NCBI GenBank assembly: GCA_963666865.1
Contig: OY763072.1
Location: 186,001-250,000, forward strand
DNA: 64,000 bases
From: Bin87 sp963666865
GTDB lineage: Bacteria; Chloroflexota; Dehalococcoidia; Lucifugimonadales; UBA3495
Direction: 5' to 3'
Under the pieces are notes generated by a model. It made no database searches. It saw only the letters and a list, made by a program, of their open reading frames with translations, and was not told the DNA's origin. Shown one piece after another: positions 43,772 through 53,124 of the stretch. The first letter of the stretch is position 1, and each line of letters opens with the position of its first letter. A program made the position numbers and the translations under genes.

Positions 43772-44159
43772 CTACTACGCTGAAGACGACACTGTGATTT
43801 TAACCGCAATCCCGGGGGGACGTAGCGGCGCAGCTTTGCGGGATTACTTTGAGGTTATCCTTACCCTTGCGGACGAAGGTAGCGAGGACATAACCCGGCT
43901 GCGCGTGTTGCATATTAGCGACTTCCTGCCGCTTGACGCGGAGCGAGGCTACGATGCCGACACCGACACGCTGACGCTGGGCGATAAGTCCGATGCCGAT
44001 TGCCGAGTGGTGGAAAATGGGGATTTTGCGGGGTATTGGCAGGAGTGTGACGGCGGGAGATATTGGGACGTTGTGGCGGTGGACTTGCGGCGGGCGTCGG
44101 TGCATCTGGCGCCAGTCATCGCCGCCCGGTCGCAGCCGGCGCCGGTCGGCAGGGGATAA
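43761..44159 (+). CDS. DUF2283-like small protein
   Basis: 132 residues starting MQVSYYAEDDTVILTAI. The segment YDADTDTLTLGDKSD with the preceding LHISDFLPL resembles DUF2283, typically encoded beside DUF4258 as a putative antitoxin. GGAGGTG lies ahead of the ATG. Most likely the antitoxin of a two-gene module with 43391-43771. Family match is by eye. Confidence 0.55.
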   Translation: MQVSYYAEDDTVILTAIPGGRSGAALRDYFEVILTLADEGSEDITRLRVLHISDFLPLDAERGYDADTDTLTLGDKSDADCRVVENGDFAGYWQECDGGRYWDVVAVDLRRASVHLAPVIAARSQPAPVGRG

Positions 44160-44188
44160 CCGGCAACGCAGGAGGCGACGCAAGCATC

Positions 44189-44812
44189 ATGGTCAGCGAG
44201 TACAATCCGGGCACCGCTCGTTCCCTGGGCCGGCTCATTGAGGAGCTGCACCGGCTGCCCGGCATCGGGCCGAAGAGCGCCCAGCGCATCGCCGACCACA
44301 TCGTTCAGATTCCGGCGGAAGAGGCGCGGTCGCTGGCCGATGCCATTGTTGCGGCAAAGGACGGCCTCCTGTTCTGCGACGAGTGCCGCAACCTGACCGA
44401 TGCCTCGCCCTGCGAGATTTGCTCCAACCCTCAGCGCAACCGGGAACTGATCTGCGTCGTCGAGGAACGGCGCGACCTGGTAGCGCTGGAACGCACCCGC
44501 GCCTATCGCGGACTGTATCACGTCCTCCACGGCGTGCTGTCGCCGCTGAACGGCGTCGGGCCGGAGGACATTCACCTGCCCCAGCTCTTCGACCGCCTCC
44601 AGGGAACCGGCAGCCCGTTCCAGGAACTCATCGTCGCCACCAACCCCACGCTGGAAGGGGACGCTACCGCCGACTTCATCAACCGCCGCCTGGCCGACAC
44701 GGGCCTACGGATCACCCGGTTGGCTCGCGGCCTGCCCGTGGGCGGTTCGCTGGAGTTCGCCGACGAGACCACCCTCAGCCGGGCGCTGGCGGGACGCAGC
44801 GCGCTGGAATGA
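44189..44812 (+). CDS. recR: recombination protein RecR
   Basis: 207-residue DNA-gap repair protein working with RecO and RecF. Helix-hairpin-helix LHRLPGIGPKSAQRIADH, a C4 zinc finger (CDECRNLTDASPCEIC), and a Toprim domain with ELICVVEERRDLVALERT and the FQELIVATNPTLEGDAT motif. Length standard. ATG at 44189 has a distant GGAGG. recO follows immediately, restoring the usual repair block after the inserted pair. Confidence 0.96.
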   Translation: MVSEYNPGTARSLGRLIEELHRLPGIGPKSAQRIADHIVQIPAEEARSLADAIVAAKDGLLFCDECRNLTDASPCEICSNPQRNRELICVVEERRDLVALERTRAYRGLYHVLHGVLSPLNGVGPEDIHLPQLFDRLQGTGSPFQELIVATNPTLEGDATADFINRRLADTGLRITRLARGLPVGGSLEFADETTLSRALAGRSALE

Positions 44813-44827
44813 CACGCGATTACCACG

Positions 44828-44853
44828 TGGTTCGACAGGCTCACCACGAGCGG
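44828..44853. repeat. single GACAGGCTCA dispersed repeat
   Basis: 26-bp copy between recR and recO, same family as 33808-33833. Confidence 0.75.
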
Positions 44854-44870
44854 CGCTCCTCGCAATTACA

Positions 44871-45632
44871 ATGACCCAGCCCCGAACCTACCGCACCGCC
44901 GGCCTTACCCTGCGGAAAACGCCCGTCGGCGAGGCCGATCTGGTGTCGGCCATCTACACCAGGGAGCACGGCAAGCTGGAATTGCTGGCCCGGGGGGCGC
45001 GACGGCTGACGAGCAAGCTGATGGGCCATTTTGAGCCGCTGACCCTGCTGCGGCTGTCCGTCGCCCGGGGCCGTTCCCTGGACATCGTGGCCGAAGCCGA
45101 GGTGGTCACCGCCTTCCCAGAGGTCAAGGCCGACTATGCCGTTACCGCTCGCGGCCTGTACGTGGCCGAGTTGGTGGATTCGTTCAGCGCTCTATCCGCC
45201 CCCAACCCGGAGCTGTTCGACCTGGCGGTGCAGACGCTGGAAGCGGTGGGCGACAACCCGACCGCCGAGCTGCCCCTGCGCTACTTCGACCTGCAACTGC
45301 TCGCGCTGTCCGGCTTCCTGCCGGAGCTGTATCATTGCGTGGAGTGCGGCGAGGAACTGGAACCGGAGCGGCACCGCTTTGCCGTCGGCGCCGGCGGGAC
45401 GCTGTGCCTGGAATGCGGGCCGCCCGACGTGATTGTGCGCTCGCTGTCGCTGCCGGCCCTCAAAGTGCTGCGCCTGCTGCACCGCACGGAGTCGGCGCGG
45501 CTATTGCCCGAACTCAACGTACCGGCGACGGTGCGCGACGAAGTGCATGGCACGTTGACTGCCACGCTGCAATACTGGATGGACCGGCAGGTGCGGACGC
45601 AGGTTTTTCTGGATGCCGCAAAATTGCCCTGA
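44871..45632 (+). CDS. recO: DNA repair protein RecO
   Basis: 253-residue RecO with N-terminal OB fold (RTYRTAGLTLRKTPVGEADLVSAIYTREHGKLELLARGARR) and a C-terminal helical part with a CVECGEEL...CLECG zinc finger (C-x2-C...C-x2-C). Acts with RecR to load RecA on SSB-coated ssDNA. Preceded by recR. Assignment firm. Confidence 0.95.
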   Translation: MTQPRTYRTAGLTLRKTPVGEADLVSAIYTREHGKLELLARGARRLTSKLMGHFEPLTLLRLSVARGRSLDIVAEAEVVTAFPEVKADYAVTARGLYVAELVDSFSALSAPNPELFDLAVQTLEAVGDNPTAELPLRYFDLQLLALSGFLPELYHCVECGEELEPERHRFAVGAGGTLCLECGPPDVIVRSLSLPALKVLRLLHRTESARLLPELNVPATVRDEVHGTLTATLQYWMDRQVRTQVFLDAAKLP

Positions 45633-45721
45633 AACTTGCGCTGACTGTTGTTGAATCGAAAGCAGGGATAGGCGTAAAAAGTCTGTCATTGTGAGACTGC
45701 ACCGATACGCTTGGCCACGGC

Positions 45722-45749
45722 GTAGGGGCGAATAATTATTCGCCCCTAC
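45722..45749. repeat. 28-bp palindromic repeat, AATAATTATT core
   Basis: Perfect copy 24 bp ahead of accC. Confidence 0.9.
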
Positions 45750-45773
45750 GGGCCGTTTCCGCGGGGTATAGCC

Positions 45774-47360
45774 ATGTTTGAAAAGATACTGGTTGCCAAC
45801 CGGGGCGAAATTGCCGCCCGCATTATTCGGACCTGCCAGCGCCTGGGCGTTGCCACTGTTGCCGTTTATTCGGAGGCCGACGCCGGCGCGGTGCATACGC
45901 AGATGGCCGACCAGTCGGTGTGCATCGGCGGTGCGGCGGCGGCGGATTCTTACCTCAACATCGACGCCATGCTGAACGCCTGCCGGGATACGGGCGCGCA
46001 GGCCATCCACCCTGGCTACGGGTTCCTGTCCGAGAACAGCGAGCTTGCCACTCGCTGCAAGGCCGCCGGCGTGGTGTTCATCGGCCCCGGCGAAGAAGTG
46101 CTGAACCAGATGGGGGACAAGCTCTCCGCCCGCCGGGTGGCCCGCAAGTCAGGGCTGCCGGTGATGCCGGGCACCGAGGAGCCGGTGAGCGACGAGGAGG
46201 CTATCGCCAAAGCGTGGGAGTTGGGGTTCCCCATGATGGTCAAGGCCACCGGCGGCGGCGGCGGCATCGGCATCCACGTGGTGCATTCCATGGCCGAGCT
46301 GGAGCCCATCATCGAGCGCACCCGCAAGACCGCTCAGGCCTTCTTCGCCAACTCCAGCCTCTTTTACGAGCGTTACCTGCAGGACGCATCCCATATTGAG
46401 GTACAGATCATCGCCGACCAGTACGGCAATGTCCTGCATCTTTATGAGCGGGACTGCTCCATCCAGCGACGCAACCAGAAGCTCATCGAGGAAACGCCCT
46501 CGTCAGCCAAGCTGCCCGACGAGGTGCGGGAGCAAGTGGGCCGCCTGGCCCGCCAGCTGGGCCGCGAGGTCGGCTACACTAACGCCGGCACCGTGGAGTT
46601 CCTGGTGACCGACGACGGTCATTTCTACTTCTTGGAGATGAACCCGCGCTTGCAGGTGGAGCACGGCGTGTCCGAACTGATCACCGGACAGGATATTGTA
46701 GAGCTGCAATTGCAGTCCGCCGCCGGCATTCCTTTCGACATCCGCCAGCGTAACATCCACGCCAATGGCCACGCCATTGAGGCCCGCGTGTATCCGGAAG
46801 ATCCGGACACCTTCATGCCCAACGTGGGCGTCGTAACCGACCTCCATCTGCCCCAGGGTGACAACGTGCGCGTGGATACCGCGCTTTGCGTCGGCTACGA
46901 GGTTTCGCTACACTACGAGCCGTTGCTCGCCAAGGTCATGGCCTGGGGAACCGACCGCGATGACGCCATCGCCACGCTGGACGCGGCCCTGGCCGATTTC
47001 CGGCTGGAAGGCGTGAAAACCAACATCCCCCTGCTGCGGGACGTGCTGGTCAGCCCTGAGTTCACGTCGGGAGGTTACAACACCGGCAGCCTGGCCGGCA
47101 TAATCGAGCGACGACTACAAGCCAAAGGCATGAAGAGCGGTATGAACGGGAATAGAACCAGCGTGAACGGACACGGGCCGGCCGCCGGCGACGGTTCCGC
47201 CCTCGACCCACGGGCGCTGGCTGCCGCCATCGGCGCCGCCGTCGTGGCCAGTCAGGCCGCCCATCAGGGAACGGCCGCCGTTTCCGACGGCGGCTCGCGC
47301 TGGCGCACCCAGGGACGCCGGGAACTCTTCCGCTCACGGCTGGGGAGCGCGTCCTGGTAG
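45774..47360 (+). CDS. accC: biotin carboxylase subunit of acetyl/acyl-CoA carboxylase, C-terminally extended
   Basis: 528-residue ATP-grasp biotin carboxylase. EKILVANRGEIAARIIRTC start, MVKATGGGGGIGIHVVHS ATP loop, YLQDASHIEVQII, EMNPRLQVEHGVSELITG. Ends about 80 residues beyond the usual 450, with an Ala-rich, linker-like extension (SVNGHGPAAGDGS...). The biotin carrier starts two bases after the stop, so the two form an operon. The extension could mediate docking of the carrier. Confidence 0.94.
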   Translation: MFEKILVANRGEIAARIIRTCQRLGVATVAVYSEADAGAVHTQMADQSVCIGGAAAADSYLNIDAMLNACRDTGAQAIHPGYGFLSENSELATRCKAAGVVFIGPGEEVLNQMGDKLSARRVARKSGLPVMPGTEEPVSDEEAIAKAWELGFPMMVKATGGGGGIGIHVVHSMAELEPIIERTRKTAQAFFANSSLFYERYLQDASHIEVQIIADQYGNVLHLYERDCSIQRRNQKLIEETPSSAKLPDEVREQVGRLARQLGREVGYTNAGTVEFLVTDDGHFYFLEMNPRLQVEHGVSELITGQDIVELQLQSAAGIPFDIRQRNIHANGHAIEARVYPEDPDTFMPNVGVVTDLHLPQGDNVRVDTALCVGYEVSLHYEPLLAKVMAWGTDRDDAIATLDAALADFRLEGVKTNIPLLRDVLVSPEFTSGGYNTGSLAGIIERRLQAKGMKSGMNGNRTSVNGHGPAAGDGSALDPRALAAAIGAAVVASQAAHQGTAAVSDGGSRWRTQGRRELFRSRLGSASW

Positions 47361-47361
47361 C

Positions 47362-47796
47362 TTGACCATAATTAGAGTACGCATCGGCGACCACTGGTAC
47401 ACCGTAGAAGTCGGCGACCTGAGCCAGTCGCCCGTCCAGGTCACCGTTGATGGCGAAACCTTTGAGGTGGATGTCGAGGCCCAGGCCGGTCCCGCGCCGC
47501 CGCGCCGGGGCCGCCCCGCCGGCGGCCTCTCCGTGCCCGACGCTCCGTCGGCGACGCAGCCGGGTTCCGCCGCGCCCGTTGATGATGACATCCTACGCTC
47601 GCCCATGCCGGGCCGGGTGATGTCGGTGATGGTGCGGCCCGGTGATGCCGTATCCGCCGGCGACGAAGTGTGCGTGGTGGAGGCCATGAAGATGGAGCAA
47701 AGCATCCTGGCCCACCGCGACGGCGTGATAAAAACCGTCTTTGTGCAGCCCCTGGACTCGGTGAACGCCAACGACCCTTTGGTAGAATTGGAATAG
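47362..47796 (+). CDS. accB: biotin/lipoyl carrier protein
   Basis: 144 residues. A C-terminal biotinyl domain with the EAMKMEQ biotinylation site (Lys), preceded by SPMPGRVMSVMVRPGDAVSAGDEV. The N-terminal 70 residues are a beta-rich region plus a PPRRGRPAGG linker. Begins at TTG 47362. It carries the carboxyl group between AccC and a carboxyltransferase that is not in the window. Confidence 0.9.
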   Translation: MTIIRVRIGDHWYTVEVGDLSQSPVQVTVDGETFEVDVEAQAGPAPPRRGRPAGGLSVPDAPSATQPGSAAPVDDDILRSPMPGRVMSVMVRPGDAVSAGDEVCVVEAMKMEQSILAHRDGVIKTVFVQPLDSVNANDPLVELE

Positions 47797-47822
47797 CCAA
47801 TCGCCACAAAGGACGGCCCGCT

Positions 47823-48233
47823 ATGACCGAGAAAAACGGGCGCTATCCCGTAGAACTGGTCGCCGAAGTAAAGTCTATGGAACTTAATCTGGACTACAGC
47901 GGCGCGTACAAGTTGCAACTGAAAGACGGCACCAACGTCCTGGCCGATTTCACCGCCGAGCAGCGGAGCATCCTCCAGAGCAAACACAAGCAGGGGCGAT
48001 TCCCGCTCAATATCGTAGGCGAAGGCGATTTCGCCGACGGTCGATTGCAACGCATCGTTAACATTGACGCGCTAAAGACGGACCGGGTGATGCCTCCGGA
48101 AGATCCGGAGATGCCTACGCTGCTGCACAGGCTTGCCGAGATTCGCAAGTCCATGGATTGGTCTGACGTGCCCACTGATGGCGCCAAGAACTTGCATCAC
48201 TATCTGTACGGGCGCGCCAAGGTGGACGATTGA
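47823..48233 (+). CDS. unknown soluble protein
   Basis: 136 residues, not recognised. Starts MTEKNGRYPVELVAEVKSM; no membrane segment. Beta-rich first half, then helical with LLHRLAEIRKSMDWSDVPTDGAKN. Same strand as accB, 26 bases after it, so maybe in that operon. No firm hint of function. Confidence 0.65.
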   Translation: MTEKNGRYPVELVAEVKSMELNLDYSGAYKLQLKDGTNVLADFTAEQRSILQSKHKQGRFPLNIVGEGDFADGRLQRIVNIDALKTDRVMPPEDPEMPTLLHRLAEIRKSMDWSDVPTDGAKNLHHYLYGRAKVDD

Positions 48234-48289
48234 ACGACCACCACTTTGAACAGGCCGGTTTCACCACCCTCATGTGAGATAGTTATTTT

Positions 48290-51200
48290 ATGCCGCAGGA
48301 AACCATCTACATCAAGGGCGCGCGCGAGCACAACCTCAAGAACATCGACGTAACCATCCCCCGGGACCGGCTGGTGGTGATTACCGGCGTTTCCGGGTCG
48401 GGCAAGAGCAGCCTGGCTTTCGACACAATCTATGCCGAGGGGCAGCGTCGCTATGTCGAGTCGCTGTCGGCCTATGCCCGGCAGTTCCTGGGGCGCATGG
48501 ACAAGCCCGATGTGGACTATATCGAGGGACTGTCGCCGGCCATCTCCATCGACCAGAAGGGCGTCTCCCACAATCCGCGCTCCACCGTCGGCACCGTCAC
48601 TGAAATTTACGACTACCTGCGCCTGCTGTTCGCCCGCGTCGGCAAGCCCCACTGTCCCAAGTGCGGCAACCCGGTGGCCCGCCAGACGGTACAGCAGATT
48701 GTCGATGCCATCCTGTCATTGCCCGAAGCGTCCCGCATCACCCTGCTGGCCCCGAAGATTCGCCGCAAGAAAGGGGAGCACCGGGAGGTGTTTGAGGCGG
48801 CCAAGCGCGGCGGGTTCGTCCGCGTCCGGGTCAACGGCGAGGTGATGCTGGTGGAGGACACCGACACCCTGGCCCTGGACAAGCAGAAGTGGCACTACAT
48901 CGACATCGTGATTGACCGCCTGATAATCCGCGCCGACACCGAGCCGAGCCGGGTTACCGAGTCGGTGGAAACCGCCCTGCGCGAGGGCGAAGGCGTGCTG
49001 AACGTGGGCCGCGAGGGCGAGGACGACCTGGTGTTCAGCGAGCAGTTCGCCTGCGTCGCCTGCGGCATCAGCCTGCCCGAGATCGAGCCGCGCACCTTCA
49101 GCTTCAACACTCCCCACGGAGCCTGCTCCACCTGCACCGGCCTGGGCTACCAGCTGGAGGTTGACCCGTCGCTGGTCATCCAGAACCGTTCGCTGTCTCT
49201 GCTGGAAGGCGCCATCGTGCCGTGGGCGCGTTCCGGGGCTTCCAACGCGTGGTACGCCAGCATGATGGAGGCCGTGGCCCGGGAGTTCGACTTCTCGCCC
49301 AACGCTCCGGTGCGCGAACTGACCGACGAGCAACTGAACATCATCCTCTACGGAGCGGGCAAAAAGCAGGTGCAGGTGCGCCACCGCACCGGTCGGGGCC
49401 GCACCTATTCGTGGAACACCACCTACGAAGGCGTCATTCCCAACCTGCAACGCCGCTATCGTGACACTGAGTCCGACCACACCCGCAGCGAGATCGAGCG
49501 GTACATGGCGCAACGGGCCTGCCGGTCCTGCAGCGGTGAGCGTCTGCGTCCGGAGGCGTTGGCCGTGCTGGTCTGCGGCCAGAACATCATGCAAGTCACC
49601 GGCCTTACGATAGGCCGGGGCTTGGAATGGATCCGCAGCATCAAGCCGGTGGCCGACTCGCCGGATCAGACCCCCGCCAACGGACACAACGGCAGCGACC
49701 GGGTAGGGGCGGGTTTGAAACCCGCCCCTACGATGCCCGGCGACGAGACCATTCCCACGACCAACGGCGCCAAGAGCAACGGTCGGCGCACGCGCCGCAA
49801 CGGACGTCGTTCCCCGGCTGCCGACGCTCCCAGCACGCTGACCGTGCGGGAAATGGTCATCGCCGACCAGATCCTCAAGGAGATCGAGGGTCGGCTGCAC
49901 TTCCTGGACAGCATCGGTCTGGACTACGTGACCATGGGCCGGACCGCCCGCACGCTGTCCGGCGGCGAGGCCCAGCGCGTCCGGCTGGCGACGCAGATCG
50001 GCAGCGGGCTGACCGGCGTGCTCTACGTCTGCGACGAACCCACCGTTGGCCTGCATCCCCACGACGACCACCGGCTCATCGGCACCCTGACCCGTCTGCG
50101 CGATATGGGCAACACCGTCATCGTGGTGGAGCACGACGACGCCATGATGCGCGCCGCCGACCACATCGTTGACCTTGGTCCCGGCGCCGGCGAGCACGGC
50201 GGCCACATCGTTGCCACCGGCAACGTGTCCGAGGTGATGGCCAACGAGGCGTCGCTGACCGGCGCGTACCTCAGCGGGCGCAAGCGCATCCCGACGCCGG
50301 AGGAGCGGCGCCCCGGCAACGGCAAAGCCATTTCAGTCAAAGGCGCGCGGGAGAACAACCTGAAGGGTATCGACGTGGAGTTTCCCCTGGGCCTGCTCGG
50401 CTGCGTCACCGGCGTATCCGGCAGCGGCAAGAGCACCCTGGTGTACGACATCCTGTACAAGCGGCTGGCCCAGGCCGTCGCCCAGGGCCGCGACCGCCCC
50501 GGCGAGCACGATGAGGTCACCGGCATCGAGCACATCGACAAGGTGGTGAATATCGACCAGTCCCCCATCGGGCGGACGCCGCGCAGCAATCCGGCCACCT
50601 ACACCGGCGCGTTCACCCCCATACGCGAGCTGTTCGCCACCCTGCCCGAGGCCCGCATCCGGGGCTACAAGCCGGGCCGTTTCTCCTTCAACGTCAAGGG
50701 CGGACGCTGCGAAGCCTGCCAGGGCGAGGGCTATATCCAGATCGAGATGCAGTTCCTGCCCGACGTCACGGTGCCCTGCGAGATCTGCCAGGGCCGCCGC
50801 TACAACCGGGAGGCGCTGGAAGTAACTCTGCGCGACCAGTCCATCGCCGACGTGCTGGCGATGACGGTGGAGACGGCGCTGGACTTCTTCTGGAACTACA
50901 CCCGCATCCGCAGCAAGCTGGAAACGCTGCGCGACGTGGGCCTGGGCTACATCCGCCTGGGCCAGCCGGCGACGACGCTCTCCGGCGGCGAGGCCCAGCG
51001 AGTCAAGCTGGCAACGGAGCTTTCGCGCCGCGCCACCGGGCGGACCCTCTACCTGCTGGACGAGCCGACCACCGGCCTGTCCTTCGAGGACTGCGCGGCC
51101 CTGCTCCGGGTGTTGCACCGCCTGGTGGACCAGGGCAACTCCGTCCTGCTCATCGAACACAACCTGGACCTGATCAAGAACTCCGACTGGATAATAGACC

Positions 51201-51343
51201 TCGGCCCCGGCGCCGGCGACCAGGGCGGCAACCTGCTGGCCTGCGGCACGCCGGAAACGCTGGCCGAAATTGAGCAGAGCCACACGGGGCGGTATTTGCG
51301 GGAAACACTGCACCAGGCCGAACTGGCCGTCCCCGCCGACTAG
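48290..51343 (+). CDS. uvrA: excinuclease ABC subunit A with internal palindrome
   Basis: 1017-residue UvrA, the nucleotide-excision-repair damage sensor. Two ABC modules with Walker A GVSGSGKSSL and GVSGSGKSTL, zinc fingers CPKC and CEAC/CEIC, TLSGGEAQRV signatures twice, and DEPTVGLHP and DEPTTGLS. Usual length is about 940, so about 60-70 residues are extra, and they map between residue ~455 and ~520, before REMVIADQILKEIEG. This stretch is rich in Asn/Gly/Arg and contains a palindromic repeat (49703-49731) in frame. The catalytic parts are intact, so the protein is probably functional. Confidence 0.96.
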   Translation: MPQETIYIKGAREHNLKNIDVTIPRDRLVVITGVSGSGKSSLAFDTIYAEGQRRYVESLSAYARQFLGRMDKPDVDYIEGLSPAISIDQKGVSHNPRSTVGTVTEIYDYLRLLFARVGKPHCPKCGNPVARQTVQQIVDAILSLPEASRITLLAPKIRRKKGEHREVFEAAKRGGFVRVRVNGEVMLVEDTDTLALDKQKWHYIDIVIDRLIIRADTEPSRVTESVETALREGEGVLNVGREGEDDLVFSEQFACVACGISLPEIEPRTFSFNTPHGACSTCTGLGYQLEVDPSLVIQNRSLSLLEGAIVPWARSGASNAWYASMMEAVAREFDFSPNAPVRELTDEQLNIILYGAGKKQVQVRHRTGRGRTYSWNTTYEGVIPNLQRRYRDTESDHTRSEIERYMAQRACRSCSGERLRPEALAVLVCGQNIMQVTGLTIGRGLEWIRSIKPVADSPDQTPANGHNGSDRVGAGLKPAPTMPGDETIPTTNGAKSNGRRTRRNGRRSPAADAPSTLTVREMVIADQILKEIEGRLHFLDSIGLDYVTMGRTARTLSGGEAQRVRLATQIGSGLTGVLYVCDEPTVGLHPHDDHRLIGTLTRLRDMGNTVIVVEHDDAMMRAADHIVDLGPGAGEHGGHIVATGNVSEVMANEASLTGAYLSGRKRIPTPEERRPGNGKAISVKGARENNLKGIDVEFPLGLLGCVTGVSGSGKSTLVYDILYKRLAQAVAQGRDRPGEHDEVTGIEHIDKVVNIDQSPIGRTPRSNPATYTGAFTPIRELFATLPEARIRGYKPGRFSFNVKGGRCEACQGEGYIQIEMQFLPDVTVPCEICQGRRYNREALEVTLRDQSIADVLAMTVETALDFFWNYTRIRSKLETLRDVGLGYIRLGQPATTLSGGEAQRVKLATELSRRATGRTLYLLDEPTTGLSFEDCAALLRVLHRLVDQGNSVLLIEHNLDLIKNSDWIIDLGPGAGDQGGNLLACGTPETLAEIEQSHTGRYLRETLHQAELAVPAD
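49703..49731. repeat. 29-bp palindrome within uvrA
   Basis: Perfect GTAGGGGCG/CGCCCCTAC arms with a GGTTTGAAACC centre, translated in frame as VGAGLKPAPT. Lies inside the extra Asn/Gly-rich loop. A related but imperfect copy is at 25554. Confidence 0.92.
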
Positions 51344-51364
51344 ACCGAGCCGCCCGGCAGCCAA

Positions 51365-52450
51365 GTGAACGCCATGCCCGACGCAACGCCAGATCAACCT
51401 CTGCACCTCCCCAGCCTGGTCATAAAAAACTTCCGCGGCATCGACGAACTGACGATACCGCGCCTGGGGCGGGTGACGCTGCTGGCCGGGAAGAACGGGG
51501 TGGGCAAGACGACGGTGCTGGACGCGGTGCGGATATGGGCTGACCGTGGCCTGACTAACGAGTTCGGTGAGGTGTTAATAGACAGGGGCGACGCATTCAT
51601 TAGAAACGCAAATGGTCAAAATAGCGTGGTGGTTGACCGCACGACACTATTCACAAATCGACCGGTTTCGCCGGAGATAACCATTTCTGTTGGACCTGTC
51701 GACGGCGCGAATACACTTAAAATCCGGCAATTCTATTCCAAGGATAGGACCAGCCGGACAGTTCCGTTCCCAATGGACGTGTCCGAATATGTCCACCTTG
51801 AAATGCAGTTCGGAGGGAGCGGAACATGGCGTGAGGGGCTTCACTTTTTGCTTGATCACGTTCCGACAGCAATTGTCTGCAATACCTTGGGCCCCAATCG
51901 CCCGACCGATGAGACAGTCGTAGAATATTGGAACGAAGTAGCCCTAACTCCCCATGAGGACCGGGCTCTCGAAGCGCTGAACTTGATCACGGACATTGTA
52001 GTTGAGCGAGTCGCGGCACTGGAGCCATCCAACGGTACTGGACTAATTCAACCTCGCCGCATAATGGCGAAGGTACGAGGTACAGAATATCAAGTACCGT
52101 TGCGTAGCTTGGGAGATGGATCGTTCCGCGCCTACTCCGTCGCTCTTGCGATGGCCAAAAGCAGCGGCGGCTTCCTCCTCATCGACGAGGCCGAGAACGG
52201 CATCCACCATTCCATCCAAGCCAAGTTTTGGAAGATGGTGTTGCAGACCGCCCAGCGCAACAACGTGCAGGTGCTGGCAACGACCCACAGCTGGGATTGC
52301 GTAAAGGGCTTTGCAGACGCGTCCGCAGAACTGGAAGATGTCGAAGGAGTGCTCGTTCGACTGGAAAGGGTAGAAAATCAGTTGAGGGCCGTCGAGTATT
52401 CGGAACGCAACCTCAAAGCCGCCGCCAAGTATGGGATCGAGGTCAGATAA
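51365..52450 (+). CDS. AAA family ATPase paired with DUF3226 protein
   Basis: 361-residue SMC/ABC-type ATPase. Walker A GKNGVGKTT (residues about 42-50) and the LGDGSFRAYSVALAM signature, then FLLIDEAENGIHH (Walker B, Glu) and TTHSWDC. Such AAA_21 ATPases with a TOPRIM-type partner are abundant in phage-defence islands. Starts at GTG 51365, or an ATG nine bases later. Immediately upstream is uvrA with a 21-base gap. Lower GC in its middle suggests transfer. Confidence 0.82.
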   Translation: MNAMPDATPDQPLHLPSLVIKNFRGIDELTIPRLGRVTLLAGKNGVGKTTVLDAVRIWADRGLTNEFGEVLIDRGDAFIRNANGQNSVVVDRTTLFTNRPVSPEITISVGPVDGANTLKIRQFYSKDRTSRTVPFPMDVSEYVHLEMQFGGSGTWREGLHFLLDHVPTAIVCNTLGPNRPTDETVVEYWNEVALTPHEDRALEALNLITDIVVERVAALEPSNGTGLIQPRRIMAKVRGTEYQVPLRSLGDGSFRAYSVALAMAKSSGGFLLIDEAENGIHHSIQAKFWKMVLQTAQRNNVQVLATTHSWDCVKGFADASAELEDVEGVLVRLERVENQLRAVEYSERNLKAAAKYGIEVR

Positions 52451-52455
52451 CCCGA

Positions 52456-53085
52456 ATGGCACGTATCCAATCCTCTCAACCTGAGTCCCATGTCCTATTG
52501 GTCGAAGGCCCAGACGACAAGCACGTAATCTGGCAGATTTGCAACCGAAGCCCCGAAACTCCCGATTTCTATATCCAGGACCGCGGAGGCATTGAGCCGT
52601 TGCTTGATGCAGTCGGACCCGAACTCATAGCCCCGGGCCGTCGGGTTCTGGGTATTCTCGCCGATGCAGACGACAATCTGTCCGGGCGCTGGGTCGCAAT
52701 CGCCAATCGCCTCTCCGAAGAGGGGGTTCAAATTCCTTCTAATCCCGATGGAAATGGCGTGATTGTTGACACGATGGGCAAACCACGCGTCGGCATCTGG
52801 GTTATGCCCGATAACGTAAGGGAAGGGGAACTCGAAAACTTTGTCGCCGATATGATCCCAGACGACGATCCGGTTTGGCCAATATCACAGCAATACATCG
52901 ACAGCATCCCTGCACCGCACAGAAAGTTCGCTTCCGGCAAAACCCTCCGCGCCCAGATTCATGCCTGGCTCGCCGCACGAGAGGATCCCAGACTGATGGG
53001 GCAGGCCATCGGCGTCGGCGACTTATCTGTTAGCAACACCCTCTCCCAGCGTTTCCTAACCTGGCTCACCCGCCTTTTCCGCTGA
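52456..53085 (+). CDS. DUF3226/TOPRIM-like protein
   Basis: 209 residues, five bases after the ATPase. HVLLVEGPDDKHVIWQI (Toprim Glu), RVLGILADADDNLSGRW (D-x-D), GIWVMPDNVREGELENFVADM, and the C-terminal helix region fit DUF3226, a Toprim-type nuclease-like fold. The pair resembles the ATPase/TOPRIM split seen in OLD and PARIS-like systems. ATG at 52456 is taken; the longer frame overlaps the ATPase gene. Confidence 0.8.
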   Translation: MARIQSSQPESHVLLVEGPDDKHVIWQICNRSPETPDFYIQDRGGIEPLLDAVGPELIAPGRRVLGILADADDNLSGRWVAIANRLSEEGVQIPSNPDGNGVIVDTMGKPRVGIWVMPDNVREGELENFVADMIPDDDPVWPISQQYIDSIPAPHRKFASGKTLRAQIHAWLAAREDPRLMGQAIGVGDLSVSNTLSQRFLTWLTRLFR

Positions 53086-53098
53086 GCGCCCCGTATGC

Positions 53099-53124
53099 CC
53101 GCTCATGGTGAGCCTGTCGAACCA
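53099..53124. repeat. GACAGGCTCA repeat at the end of the MFS gene
   Basis: Inverted copy that supplies the last codons (GSTGSP) and the area of the stop of the minus-strand MFS gene. Confidence 0.75.

Noticed and set aside
44828..44853. tRNA-like T-arm string (GGTTCGA)
   Set aside because: It belongs to the dispersed GACAGGCTCA repeat family; no cloverleaf can be built around it. No tRNA was found in the window.
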